Positions 41,502 through 50,008 are shown, numbered from the stretch's first letter. The stretch is DNA of 53,147 nucleotides from Desulfobacterales bacterium (GCA_026984935.1 JALSRD010000060.1:1-53147); one strand, 5' to 3'. Numbers and translations are program-made. The notes: a model not told the origin generated them from the letters alone.

Positions 41502-42935
41502 ATGAAACTGACACAAATCGATGCCTACCGCTGGGAAGTTCCCCGCACCGGGGCCATGCAGGTCCCCGGACGCATTTACGCCGATGCGCGGATGATGAGG
41601 GAAACGGGCCAGGAAGAGCCTCTGCGGCAGGTGGCCAACGTGGCCTGCCTGCCCGGTATCGTGGAAGCGGCGCTGGCCATGCCGGATATGCACTGGGGCT
41701 ACGGCTTCCCCATCGGCGGTGTGGCGGCCTTCGACTGGGACAGCGGTGTCATCTCCCCCGGCGGCGTGGGATACGACATCAACTGCGGTGTGCGCCTGGC
41801 CACCACCGCGCTGAACCGTAAGGACCTGATCCCGCACCTGGAAACACTGGTGAATGCCCTGTACCGCCACATCCCTTCGGGCGTGGGCTCCACGGGGTCG
41901 GTCAAGCTGAATGCCAAAGAGGCCAAAAAAGTGCTGCAGCAGGGCAGCCGCTGGGCAGTCGCCCGGGGATTCGGCGAAGCGCGGGACCTGGTGTACACCG
42001 AAGACGGGGGGTGCCTGCCCGAGGCCGATCCGGACTTGATCAGCGAACGCGCCCTGACACGCGGCCTGCGCCAGCTCGGTACCCTGGGCGCCGGCAACCA
42101 CTTCCTGGAAGTGGGTTTTGTCGACCGCATTTACGATGCCGCCACCGCAACCGCCTTCGGGCTGGCCGAAGACCAGGTCACGCTGATGCTGCACTCCGGC
42201 TCCCGGGGGCTCGGTTACCAGGTGTGCGATGACTTCCTGGCCCTGATGAACCGTGCGCGCACCGAAGTGGGCGTGACGCCGCCCGACCGCCAGCTGGTCT
42301 GCGCCTGGACCGCTTCGGATCTGGGCCGGCGCTACTACCGGGCCATGTCGTGTGCGGCCAACTACGCCTGGGCCAACCGCCAGATCCTCATGCACCACAG
42401 CCGGAAGGTCTTTGAGCAGGTATTCGGCACAGGTCCCCGGGACCTGGCCATGGATCTTTTGTACGACGTCTGCCACAACATCGCCAAACGCGAAACCCAC
42501 CATGTGGGCGGCCGTCAGCGGGTACTTTGTGTGCACCGCAAGGGGGCCACGCGCGCACTGGCGCCGGGACATATGTCCATCTGTGAGCCCCTGCGCCCAT
42601 ATGGCCAGCCCATCCTGATTCCCGGCGACATGGGTACGGCCTCTTTCGTGCTGGCCGGCACCCAAGGCGCCATGGAGGAGACTTTCGGCTCCACCTGCCA
42701 CGGTGCCGGGCGCCGGCTGAGCCGCAAGGCTGCCAAGCGTGCCGGCAAGGGCCGGTCCATTCACCGCGAACTGGAAGACCGCGGCATCCTGGTGCGCTGG
42801 ACCGGGCGCTCCACGATGGCCGAAGAGATGCCGGAAGCCTACAAGAATGTCTCACAGGTGGTCGAAGTGGTACACGGCGCCGGTATTTCCAAAAAAGTAG
42901 CCCGCCTGCGACCCCTGGCCGTCGTCAAGGGATAA
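41502..42935 (+). CDS. rtcB: RNA-splicing ligase RtcB
   Basis: GTP- and Mn2+-dependent RNA ligase joining 2',3'-cyclic phosphate and 5'-OH ends, active in RNA repair and tRNA splicing. The 477 residues are full length. Visible are PDMHWGYGFPIGGVAAFD, the metal-binding GYDINCGVR, LGAGNHFLEV, LHSGSRGLGYQV and the GMP-accepting H400 in CHGAGRRLSR. The terminal VVHGAGISKKVARLRP is also typical. GGGAGAGCC lies before the ATG. Archease lies directly upstream. No RtcA or RtcR is present, so it is not the inducible E. coli type operon. Confidence 0.97.
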   Translation: MKLTQIDAYRWEVPRTGAMQVPGRIYADARMMRETGQEEPLRQVANVACLPGIVEAALAMPDMHWGYGFPIGGVAAFDWDSGVISPGGVGYDINCGVRLATTALNRKDLIPHLETLVNALYRHIPSGVGSTGSVKLNAKEAKKVLQQGSRWAVARGFGEARDLVYTEDGGCLPEADPDLISERALTRGLRQLGTLGAGNHFLEVGFVDRIYDAATATAFGLAEDQVTLMLHSGSRGLGYQVCDDFLALMNRARTEVGVTPPDRQLVCAWTASDLGRRYYRAMSCAANYAWANRQILMHHSRKVFEQVFGTGPRDLAMDLLYDVCHNIAKRETHHVGGRQRVLCVHRKGATRALAPGHMSICEPLRPYGQPILIPGDMGTASFVLAGTQGAMEETFGSTCHGAGRRLSRKAAKRAGKGRSIHRELEDRGILVRWTGRSTMAEEMPEAYKNVSQVVEVVHGAGISKKVARLRPLAVVKG

Positions 42936-42955
42936 AGAAAGGAAGGATTGCCGTG

Positions 42956-43795
42956 ATGAACCCATTTCAGGCCGCCGTGCTGGGCGCCATTCAGGGACTG
43001 ACGGAATTTCTGCCGGTCAGCAGTTCGGGGCACCTCGTCATCACCCAGCACCTGTTCGGGTTGAAAGACCCCGAAGTGCTCTTTGACGTCAGCGTGCACA
43101 TCGGCACCCTGGTGGCCGTTTTCATCTATTTTTACCGGGACCTTTACGCCATCGCAAAGGCACTGCTGCGGCATGCGCCAGAACTGCTGCGTCCGCAGGC
43201 CCTGGGCACGGCCATCGACCGTGACCCGGACCTGAAAATGGCTTGGCTGATCGTGATCGGCACTATTCCCACGGGGATCATCGGGCTGCTGCTGCACCGC
43301 ATCGTGGACCGGCTTTTCGGCTCGATCCTGCTGGCCGGTGCCATGCTGGTGGTCACCGGCCTGCTGCTCTTTTTCACCCGCTGGACCACCGGCCGGCCGG
43401 CCGGCGACCGCGGCGGCCGCCTGAAAAACTTTCAGGCCGTTAAAGCCCTGGTCATCGGCACGGTTCAGGGGATTGCGATCATCCCCGGCATCTCGCGCTC
43501 GGGCTCCACCATCGCCGCTGCGCTTTTCCTGGGACTCGAACGCGAAACTGCGGCACGCTATTCCTTCCTGCTATCGATCCCGGCCATCTGCGGCGCCGCC
43601 CTGCTGACGCTGAAAGACGTCTCGGCCCAAAACGCGCCGCAGCTGCCCGTGCTGCTTATCGGTGCACTGACGTCCTGCGCAGTCGGCTACCTGGCGCTGA
43701 AATTCCTGGTTTATATCGTCAAACGCGGGCGGTTGCACTACTTTGCCCCTTACGTGCTGGCCGCGGGCCTCTTTGCCCTCATCTACGGTGCCTGA
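42956..43795 (+). CDS. uppP: Undecaprenyl-diphosphatase UppP (BacA)
   Basis: Integral membrane phosphatase that recycles undecaprenyl diphosphate to the carrier lipid for peptidoglycan and other glycans; loss or gain affects bacitracin sensitivity. The 279 residues show both active-site motifs, EFLPVSSSGHL near the N terminus and PGISRSGSTIAA around residue 180, and about eight hydrophobic helices. GGAAGG lies nine bases before the ATG; the GTG three bases earlier is an alternative. It is co-directional with rtcB at a 20-base distance, so co-transcription is likely but a functional link is not evident. Confidence 0.96.
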   Translation: MNPFQAAVLGAIQGLTEFLPVSSSGHLVITQHLFGLKDPEVLFDVSVHIGTLVAVFIYFYRDLYAIAKALLRHAPELLRPQALGTAIDRDPDLKMAWLIVIGTIPTGIIGLLLHRIVDRLFGSILLAGAMLVVTGLLLFFTRWTTGRPAGDRGGRLKNFQAVKALVIGTVQGIAIIPGISRSGSTIAAALFLGLERETAARYSFLLSIPAICGAALLTLKDVSAQNAPQLPVLLIGALTSCAVGYLALKFLVYIVKRGRLHYFAPYVLAAGLFALIYGA

Positions 43796-43830
43796 AGCCC
43801 GATAAATCCGTACAACCCAGGGTCCTGTGC

Positions 43831-45030
43831 ATGTCCATCACCGAAAAGAAAATCTTCAGCACCCTGTTTTTTTCGATATTCGCCGCGGTCACCGGCGTGG
43901 GCATCGTCGTGCCGCTGCTGCCGGTATACGCGCACAGCCTGGGGGCTTCCGGATTTTACATCGGGCTGATATTCGGAGCCTTCTCCCTCTCGCGCTCCCT
44001 CTTTCTGCCCTACTTCGGAAAGCTTTCCGACCGCAAGGGCCGCAAACCGCTGATCACCGGCGGCCTTTTTGCCTATGTCCTGGTCTCGGTCGCTTTCATC
44101 TTTTCGAAAAGCGTCGAATCCCTGATCGTCATCCGCCTGTTTCACGGCATCGCCTCGGCCATGATGATGCCCGTCATCCAGGCCTACGTGGGCGACATCA
44201 CCCCGGCCGGCAAAGAGGGGCTGTCCATGGGCATTTTCAACATGTCCATGTTCATGGGCCTGAGTTTCGGGCCCCTGATCGGCGGGGCATTGAAGGACCG
44301 CTACAGCCTTCAGGCGGCCTTCATCTGCATGGGAGCCCTGACCGTGGTCGGTTTTTTTCTGAGCAGCGCGCTGCTGCCGCCCACGCGCACCGAACGGGCC
44401 GTCTCCCGGGCCTCCGCCCCGCGCACCTTCAAAACCCTCATCGGCGATCCCTACATCGCCGGCCTCTTCGTGTTTCGATTCGCCTATGCCGCCTGCATCG
44501 GGATTATCTGGGGGTTTATCCCGGTTTTTGCCGACAGCGAGTTTTCCCTGTCGAGTTCGGCCATCGGTGTGCTGGTCACCATCGGCGTGTTCGTCAGCGG
44601 CATCATTCACCTGCCCATGGGGTATCTGGCCGACCGGTTGAACCGCATCCGCATGGTCGCCGGCGGCGGACTGCTGATCGCCCTTTCGGTGGGGTCCTTC
44701 ACCTGGTCCCAGGGATTCTGGAGCATGCTGTCGGCATCGGTCTTTTTCGGCATCGGCGGCGGCATCGCCACGCCGGCCCTGATGGCGCTGGGCGTCTTCG
44801 AGGGCGGCCAGACAGCCTCCATGGGATCGGTCATGGCCCTGCTCACCCTGGCCCACAGCCTGGGCATGCTGGGCGGTTCGCTGCTGGGCGGCATCATGAT
44901 GGACCTGTTTCAGCTGCGCCAGGTGTTCCTGCTGGGAATGGGCCTCATGCTGGCCGGCATGGCCGCCTTCCTGCTGCTCACCCGTTCGCGGCGCACGGGC
45001 GTTGTCAAAATCATCCCCAAAAAGGCCTGA
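43831..45030 (+). CDS. Major facilitator superfamily transporter
   Basis: A 399-residue secondary transporter with twelve predicted helices, probably a drug or metabolite/H+ antiporter. The MFS motif between helices 2 and 3 is clear (GKLSDRKGRKPLI), and helix 5 has the SFGPLIGGALKD motif resembling antiporter motif C. The second half repeats a loop-type motif (GYLADRLNRIR). Substrate cannot be inferred. The N terminus is short and cytoplasmic. It follows uppP by 35 bases and converges with epmA. Confidence 0.9.
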   Translation: MSITEKKIFSTLFFSIFAAVTGVGIVVPLLPVYAHSLGASGFYIGLIFGAFSLSRSLFLPYFGKLSDRKGRKPLITGGLFAYVLVSVAFIFSKSVESLIVIRLFHGIASAMMMPVIQAYVGDITPAGKEGLSMGIFNMSMFMGLSFGPLIGGALKDRYSLQAAFICMGALTVVGFFLSSALLPPTRTERAVSRASAPRTFKTLIGDPYIAGLFVFRFAYAACIGIIWGFIPVFADSEFSLSSSAIGVLVTIGVFVSGIIHLPMGYLADRLNRIRMVAGGGLLIALSVGSFTWSQGFWSMLSASVFFGIGGGIATPALMALGVFEGGQTASMGSVMALLTLAHSLGMLGGSLLGGIMMDLFQLRQVFLLGMGLMLAGMAAFLLLTRSRRTGVVKIIPKKA

Positions 45031-45121
45031 AACCGGGCCCCCGGCATCATCGGCAACCAACTGCACCGGTATTTTCATAGCATGTGCCTTGCAAAGGCTC
45101 TCCAATTCATGCTGCGTGCAT

Positions 45122-46057
45122 TCAGAGCATCTCGGGCGTGAAGGCCACCACGTCGTCGATGCACGCGGTGTCGGCAAACAGCATCACCAGACGGTCGATA
45201 CCCAGGGCGTTGCCGGCGCAAGGCGGCAGGCGTTCGAGGTCTGCCAAAAATTTTTCAGGCATGGGCGTCTGCATCCGGCCGGCCGTCTCCCGGCGCTGCA
45301 GCTCTTCCTGGAAGCGCCGGCGCTGCTCGACGGCGTCGGTCAGCTCCGTAAAGGCGTTGCAGAGCTCCATGCCGGCAATGTAGAGTTCGAAGCGCTCGGC
45401 CAGGGAACCGTCTTCGGGCTTGCACCGCGCCAGCGCCGCCCTTTGGATGGGGTAGTCGTACAGAAAGCACGGCCGCGGATGGCCCAGACGGGGTTCGATG
45501 GCCCCGGCCATGAGTTCATCGAAACGGCCGGCCGCCAGGGCCGCCTCGGCCGGCTGGCCGGCAAACCGCCGGAAAGCCTGCCGCACGCTCAGGCGCTGCC
45601 AGGCGCCGTCCAGCGCAATGTGCCGCCCCTGGTAGACGATACCTGTGCCCCGGTCCAGGGCTCCAGCCACATGGCGGATCATCTCTTCGCAGAATGCCAT
45701 CAGATCGCGGTAGGTGGCGCCGACAGCATACCACTCCAGCAGCGTGAACTCGGGCAGATGCCGCCTGCCGCGTTCACCGGAGCGAAAACAGCGGCAGATC
45801 TGGAAAATGCGCCCATAGCCGGCGCTCAGCAGCCGCTTCATGCAGATTTCCGGGGAGGTATGCAGAAACCAGGATTCCGAAGGCAGGGCATCGATATAAG
45901 CTTCGGGCGCCGGCGCCGGAATACGGATGGGCGTTTCCACTTCCAGAAAGCCGTTTTCGATAAAAAAACCCCTCACGGCCCCGATGACTTCCGCGCGTAA
46001 CGCCAGGTGCCTCCCGTCAACCGCAGGCGCTTTATGGCCAACATGTGAGGCTGCCAT
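45122..46057 (-). CDS. epmA: EF-P lysine ligase EpmA (GenX/PoxA, lysyl-tRNA synthetase paralogue)
   Basis: Class II aminoacyl-synthetase-like enzyme that attaches (R)-beta-lysine to elongation factor P. The 311 residues correspond to a LysRS catalytic core without the anticodon-binding domain. Motifs: 1 around NGFLEVETPI, 2 in FRSGERGRRHLPEFTLLEWY, and 3 in CAGNALGIDRLVMLFAD. Start ATG 46057 gives a short family-like N terminus; the open frame upstream to 46183 lies in the divergent promoter region. Ribosome-binding is weak. Neither efp nor epmB is in the window. It converges with the MFS gene and diverges from the J-domain gene. Confidence 0.92.
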   Translation of the reverse strand: MAASHVGHKAPAVDGRHLALRAEVIGAVRGFFIENGFLEVETPIRIPAPAPEAYIDALPSESWFLHTSPEICMKRLLSAGYGRIFQICRCFRSGERGRRHLPEFTLLEWYAVGATYRDLMAFCEEMIRHVAGALDRGTGIVYQGRHIALDGAWQRLSVRQAFRRFAGQPAEAALAAGRFDELMAGAIEPRLGHPRPCFLYDYPIQRAALARCKPEDGSLAERFELYIAGMELCNAFTELTDAVEQRRRFQEELQRRETAGRMQTPMPEKFLADLERLPPCAGNALGIDRLVMLFADTACIDDVVAFTPEML

Positions 46058-46170
46058 TTTTTGGATTCGACTGCTCCTGCAAAATATGTTAGGTTGGATT
46101 CGGGGTCGGATTGCTGCATCGCTGCGGCAGTCCGTCCGCTGGCCCTTTACCCCTGCCCGGGAGACCGCCC

Positions 46171-47184
46171 GTGTACCTCGCACGCCGCTGCATCAACGGC
46201 CGAACCGGCTACTTCATCGCCCAATCTTACGCCAGGGAGGGGCGCATGGCAAGCCGGGACCTGCTGGCGCTGGGACCGCACCCGGAAAAGTTCATCATCT
46301 ATCCGGGTGGCAACAGCTACTATATCGACGAGGCCGTCGGAGACGGTCTTCGGGCCCGCGGCATCGAACCGGACATCGATGATCTAGAGGCCCTGTTCCT
46401 GCCCTTCGTGCGGGCGGACATCCGCCGCATCATCGACCCGCTGCGTGAACGGGCGCATGCCATGCGGCCGCGCCGGCGCCTTTCCGCCGGCCAGCAGTCC
46501 GAACTCCAGCGCCAGCTTGACATATTCGACAAACGGCGTGTGCATTTCATCCGCTTCGGCCAGATGAACCAGGGTACGCTGGAAGGCATGCCGGCAGTGC
46601 TGCTGAAAAATTTTTACCGCAAATCGCGCGACGAAATCGAGCAGGACTTCATGCGCCTGGAGCAGCCGCTCAAGGCCAGCGAACTCAAGGCTTATGTCTA
46701 CGTCATTTTCGACCTGCAGCGCTTCTTTACACAGAACTACGCCCGCACCGCACCCCAGCTCCTGGATCCGGACGAGGTGGACGCCTGCTTTCTGAAGGAG
46801 GTCTGCCGTCTCAACCGGCGCCTCTTTGCACCCGGCGCCCAGGATTCAGACATTGCGCTGAATGAATACATGCAGCGCTACCTGTGCATGTTTTTTGACA
46901 ATAACTACCCGGAAACGTCTCCTTTTGCCGAAACCTTGCGCCAGTTCATGAACCGCCACCGGGACTATCAGCCGCCGGTCCGCTCTGCGGTGAGTCTGAC
47001 GGACGCTGCCGGCGTCTTCGGGGTACCGGCTGAGATACTAAAGAAAATGAGCGCCCGCGAACTCAGCCGCCGTTATCGCCGCCTGGCCCGCAGGCACCAT
47101 CCCGACCGCGGCGGCAGCCACGACAAATTCATCGAATTAAACGCGGCCTTTCAAAGCCTGATCAGGGGCAAACGGTCTCTTTGA
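46171..47184 (+). CDS. C-terminal J-domain protein of unknown function
   Basis: A 337-residue soluble protein with a J domain at its C terminus (roughly 275-337): KKMSARELSRRYRRLARRHHPDRGGSHDKF, including the HPD tripeptide, so it can probably stimulate a DnaK/Hsp70. The N-terminal 270 residues are not a family I can name; they contain YLARRCINGRTGYFIAQSY, a long charged helical part and several aromatic residues. The GTG at 46171 is chosen because GGGAGA is at good spacing. Placement of the J domain at the C terminus is unlike DnaJ, in which it is N-terminal. Divergent from epmA across 113 bases. Confidence 0.82.
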   Translation: MYLARRCINGRTGYFIAQSYAREGRMASRDLLALGPHPEKFIIYPGGNSYYIDEAVGDGLRARGIEPDIDDLEALFLPFVRADIRRIIDPLRERAHAMRPRRRLSAGQQSELQRQLDIFDKRRVHFIRFGQMNQGTLEGMPAVLLKNFYRKSRDEIEQDFMRLEQPLKASELKAYVYVIFDLQRFFTQNYARTAPQLLDPDEVDACFLKEVCRLNRRLFAPGAQDSDIALNEYMQRYLCMFFDNNYPETSPFAETLRQFMNRHRDYQPPVRSAVSLTDAAGVFGVPAEILKKMSARELSRRYRRLARRHHPDRGGSHDKFIELNAAFQSLIRGKRSL

Positions 47185-47244
47185 GTAAAAGGCGCACATT
47201 TTCTCCGGGGCCCTTATTGTTCTGCGTACATTCTATGCACGGCC

Positions 47245-47433
47245 TCAGAGTTTGGTGATCAGGTACAGGATCGGCGCAATCAGGCTGAGCACGAAAAAGA
47301 GTCCTTCAAAGGTTTTGAAGGCTGCCAGGGCCGAATGGCCCGCTGATCTCTTTTTCAGGTAGACCGAAGAAAACGCCAGGCCGGTGATCAGCCACAGCAC
47401 CAGAACCGTCGTTATTTGTGAAGCAATGTTCAT
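47245..47433 (-). CDS. Small two-helix membrane protein
   Basis: A 62-residue protein with two hydrophobic helices (TTVLVLWLITGLAFSSVYL and FEGLFFVLSLIAPILYLIT) joined by a short basic turn (KKRSAGHSA). I do not recognise it. GGGAGA lies eight bases before the ATG. It is downstream of fabH on the same strand with a 118-base gap that shows nothing else. Probably real because of the ribosome-binding site and clean membrane topology. Confidence 0.6.
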   Translation of the reverse strand: MNIASQITTVLVLWLITGLAFSSVYLKKRSAGHSALAAFKTFEGLFFVLSLIAPILYLITKL

Positions 47434-47551
47434 GGGGAATCTCCCGGATTTCCCGGTTTCTGCCCACCCGTGTTTATTGACGCCTGCGGCAACGGTGATC
47501 TGAAGCCCAGGAAATCAGCCGGAATGCCGCTCGGCCAACCACCGGCTGAAC

Positions 47552-48541
47552 TTACCAGCGGATCAGGGCGCTCCCCCAGGTCAGGCCGCCGCCGAAAACC
47601 GGCAGGCACACCACGTCACCGCTGCGGATGCTGCCGTCGCGCACGGCTTCATCCAGAGAGATGGCGCAAGACGCCGAAGAGATGTTGCCGTACTTGTGAA
47701 TGGTGACATAAAACTTTTCAAAAGGGATCTTAAGGGATTTTGAAATGGCCTGAAACATGCGCAAGTTGGCCTGATGGGGAATGATCCAGCGGATCGCGTC
47801 CAGGGGGATACCGTTAAATTCAGCCGCCTCCTGAATACACTCGGAAAAATGCCGCACGGCCACACGGAAGCTCATGTTTGCAGACACCATGTCCAGGAAA
47901 TGGCGCCCTTGGTCCACGCTTTCGTGGGTTATGGGAGTCGTTTTCGATCCGCCGCCGGGCAGCAGCAGGTCCTGGCCGCTGGCACCGTCGGTATGCAGGT
48001 GCGTGGACAGAATTTCCGGCCCTTGGTCACCCCGCGTCAACAGGGCGGCACCGGCGCCATCGCCCCACAGGATACAGGTGGCGCGGTCTTTCCAGTTCAG
48101 GGTGCGGGTCATCACCTCCGCGGCCACCACCAGCACCGTGCGGTAGGTTTCGTTCTTGAGATACTGTTCGGCCACATTGAGCGCAAAAACAAATCCGGAA
48201 CAGGCCGCCGTCACATCGAAAGTCACGGCCCGCGGCGCATCCAGTTTTGCCTGCAGCCAGTTGGCCGCCGAAGGACAGCAGGTATCCGGCGTGATCGTGG
48301 CCACGATGATCAGATCGATATCGGCGGCCTCAAGACCCGCCCTTGCCAGCGCATTGCGCGCGGCATGGCAGGCCAGGTCGGAGGTCGCCTCGTCGTCGGC
48401 CGCCACACGCCGCTCCCGGATGCCGGTACGCTTGACGATCCATTCATCGCTGGTATCCAGCCCCATTTCTTCCAGGTCAAAGTTGGTCAGCACCCTGGAT
48501 GGCACATAGGATCCGGTGCCTAGAATGCGTATGCTTGGCAT
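47552..48541 (-). CDS. fabH: 3-oxoacyl-ACP synthase III (FabH)
   Basis: Condenses acetyl-CoA (or another starter) with malonyl-ACP to begin fatty acid synthesis; related KAS III-like enzymes serve other condensations. The 329 residues contain the Cys-His-Asn triad C114 (TAACSGF), H256 (PHQANLRM) and N286 (GNISSAS), with the typical GGGLTWGSALIRW end. GGAGGAAAC lies ahead of the ATG. No other fab or acyl carrier genes are adjacent, so it is either a detached fabH or a specialised paralogue. Its leader carries a promoter, a palindrome and a tandem repeat. Confidence 0.94.
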   Translation of the reverse strand: MPSIRILGTGSYVPSRVLTNFDLEEMGLDTSDEWIVKRTGIRERRVAADDEATSDLACHAARNALARAGLEAADIDLIIVATITPDTCCPSAANWLQAKLDAPRAVTFDVTAACSGFVFALNVAEQYLKNETYRTVLVVAAEVMTRTLNWKDRATCILWGDGAGAALLTRGDQGPEILSTHLHTDGASGQDLLLPGGGSKTTPITHESVDQGRHFLDMVSANMSFRVAVRHFSECIQEAAEFNGIPLDAIRWIIPHQANLRMFQAISKSLKIPFEKFYVTIHKYGNISSASCAISLDEAVRDGSIRSGDVVCLPVFGGGLTWGSALIRW

Positions 48542-48563
48542 GCTGTGTATCGTTTCCTCCCGG

Positions 48564-48583
48564 CTCTTGGCACCTGCCAAGAG
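48564..48583 (-). repeat. Palindrome in the fabH leader
   Basis: CTCTTGGCA (48564-48572) and TGCCAAGAG (48575-48583) are perfect 9-bp arms around CC. It lies between the candidate promoter and the fabH start, so it may be an operator or an RNA hairpin in the leader. Confidence 0.6.
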
Positions 48584-48587
48584 TCCA

Positions 48588-48609
48588 TTTATCTATTCTT
48601 TATCTATTC
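48588..48609. repeat. Tandem 11-bp repeat in the fabH leader
   Basis: TTTATCTATTC occurs twice in immediate succession (48588-48598 and 48599-48609), directly next to the palindrome. AT-rich iterons like this can be regulator sites; no function is shown. Confidence 0.6.
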
Positions 48610-48672
48610 CGGCCGGCACACGCAGATTCTGGCCGGCGGCGGAAAATTTGAAATTGCAGCCCTGAGTCTCCC

Positions 48673-48701
48673 CCTATAGATCAAAGGGCGCCGCTTGTCA
48701 A
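48673..48701 (-). promoter_or_regulatory. Candidate promoter of fabH
   Basis: On the minus strand a perfect TTGACA (48701-48696) and TATAGG (48678-48673) with 17 bases between. The fabH ATG is about 130 bases downstream, leaving a leader with the palindrome and tandem repeats. Confidence 0.6.
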
Positions 48702-48709
48702 AAAAAACG

Positions 48710-48981
48710 TCTACTTAGTAAATTTGATGGCAAACCGACGAGATCTGAAAACCCATGGCTGTCCCAGGTGCTTTTGGAGTGGTGGCCGGGTTCACCACAA
48801 TAAAGTGTCGCCGGACGAAGCGCCCTGCTTCGTTATAGTGGGAAATTATACCGGTATCCGCGCAACATCGACGGCCGGGATGAATTGTCGGAGAAACGCC
48901 TTCAAACTTATGAAAGCCGCCACTCGGCCACGCCATTTTTTGGCCGCGACCGCGGCTGTTCGGTATTTTCCCCGGCAGCGC
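48710..48981. other. Noncoding stretch upstream of fabH
   Basis: About 270 bases between the fabH promoter and the terminator of the PEP-CTERM transcript. Open frames here have no ribosome-binding sites. I see no RNA gene or repeat. Confidence 0.5.
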
Positions 48982-49014
48982 AAAAAAGGCAGCAGCCGAA
49001 ACGCGGCTGCTGCC
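48982..49014 (-). terminator. Rho-independent terminator of the PEP-CTERM transcript
   Basis: On the minus strand GGCAGCAGCC and GGCTGCTGCC form a perfect 10-bp stem with a 7-base loop, immediately followed by six T residues. It lies 41 bases beyond the stop of the small Arg-rich ORF. Confidence 0.88.
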
Positions 49015-49055
49015 CTTGATGTATTTGATGTATATTGGATGAGAATGTTTGGCCG

Positions 49056-49232
49056 TCAGCGGCAGAGGCAGACTGCCTTTGCACGCCGGTCGAGATCGCT
49101 TCTCCTACGATCCAGATGCATCCGGCGGTCCCTACCACAGCGGCGCTCCGGAATGTGGTAGGTATAACTGATCTCCCGCCGCTCCAATCCCGTGCGCCGC
49201 CCGCCGTTGTCGTGCACAGCGGCGCATTTCAT
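49056..49232 (-). CDS. Small Arg-rich protein downstream of the PEP-CTERM gene
   Basis: A 58-residue basic protein missed by length-limited gene calling. GGGAGGTG lies about eight bases before the ATG, right after the stop of the PEP-CTERM gene (17 bases between genes), and a terminator follows 41 bases after its stop. The sequence contains RREISYTYHIPERRCGRDRR followed by further DRRRSDLDRR repeats, a pattern I associate with small deltaproteobacterial proteins of unknown role, and four Cys (3, 32, 55, 57). It could bind nucleic acid or an anionic surface. Function is unknown; its reality rests on RBS, spacing and terminator. Confidence 0.65.
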   Translation of the reverse strand: MKCAAVHDNGGRRTGLERREISYTYHIPERRCGRDRRMHLDRRRSDLDRRAKAVCLCR

Positions 49233-49249
49233 GGATTCACACCTCCCGG

Positions 49250-49930
49250 TTAGGCTTTTCTGACCAGTTTGGCACGCCGCGAAAGGCCGACCACCGCCAG
49301 CAGTCCGATACCCAAAAGCAGCATCGTCGCAGGCTCGGAAACCGGAGTCGCCTTCAGCCGGACACCGAGTTTTGCGGTTGCAACAAGGCTGGTGATTCTA
49401 TGCCTATCATTCTCCATATTCTTCATAAAATCATCCATGCCGAACATCGCCACTATACCGTCAGTTCCACTGTACTGAAAAGTTATATCCCCTGTTGCTG
49501 GGTCAGACAGAGGGAAATCAGGTATTACTTGGTAGCTGAACCCGTCCCACATGTCGGCGGAAGCAACCGTCAAGAAGCCATAGACATAGTCGATCGGACC
49601 GTCGAACACATCTCCGGGATGCACGCCCAAGTCCCAGGAATTATGATAATTGCCACTATACGCCCAAGCAATATCCGGAGCGCCGTTGATGAAGGGCTCA
49701 ATTTCGTAGTCAAGCCAAACTTCGACCATCCAGTTAAAATCCTGGTCAGCCGGAGCTTTGTTGACATCGACCGCGTATCCTATTTTCCCAAAAACCTCGG
49801 GGGAATTATAGGGCAAATAGTAAGCAGTTAAATTGGCTTTGAGCTCCGATGTATACGCCATGGCGCCGGCCGTTGCCGCCACCCCGCAAACCAGTAAAAA
49901 TGCAGTTACAACGGCAAACAGTTTTTTCAT
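49250..49930 (-). CDS. PEP-CTERM sorting domain protein
   Basis: Exported surface protein of 226 residues. A signal peptide (KKLFAVVTAFLLVCGVAATAGAMA) is followed by a soluble beta-rich body of about 165 residues (many Tyr, Trp and Asp; DLGVHPGDVFDGPIDYVYGF). The C-terminal sorting signal SEPATMLLLGIGLLAVVGLSRR ends in a basic tail. It uses SEP in place of the usual PEP. Such proteins are processed by an exosortase and linked to exopolysaccharide or biofilm; no exosortase is in the window. GGAGGTG precedes the ATG. Transcription likely starts from the sigma-54-type promoter near 50009-50026. The body domain is not one I can name. Confidence 0.88.
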   Translation of the reverse strand: MKKLFAVVTAFLLVCGVAATAGAMAYTSELKANLTAYYLPYNSPEVFGKIGYAVDVNKAPADQDFNWMVEVWLDYEIEPFINGAPDIAWAYSGNYHNSWDLGVHPGDVFDGPIDYVYGFLTVASADMWDGFSYQVIPDFPLSDPATGDITFQYSGTDGIVAMFGMDDFMKNMENDRHRITSLVATAKLGVRLKATPVSEPATMLLLGIGLLAVVGLSRRAKLVRKA

Positions 49931-49968
49931 AAGACACCTCCTTGAATTTGTTGGTGCGATTTGGTGGG

Positions 49969-49997
49969 GTACTTCATCGCTCGTTGCGGTGAAGTAC
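49969..49997 (-). repeat. Inverted repeat in the PEP-CTERM gene leader
   Basis: GTACTTCA (49969-49976) and TGAAGTAC (49990-49997) with a 13-base loop, overlapped by the palindrome TACTACATTGTAGTA at 49995-50009. Both lie between the sigma-54-type promoter and the start codon. Confidence 0.65.
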
Positions 49998-50008
49998 TAC
50001 ATTGTAGT

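Noticed and set aside
48724-49161. Plus-strand 145-codon frame between fabH and the PEP-CTERM gene
   Set aside because: It crosses the minus-strand terminator and the Arg-rich ORF, has no ribosome-binding site, and reads as low-quality Arg-rich sequence.
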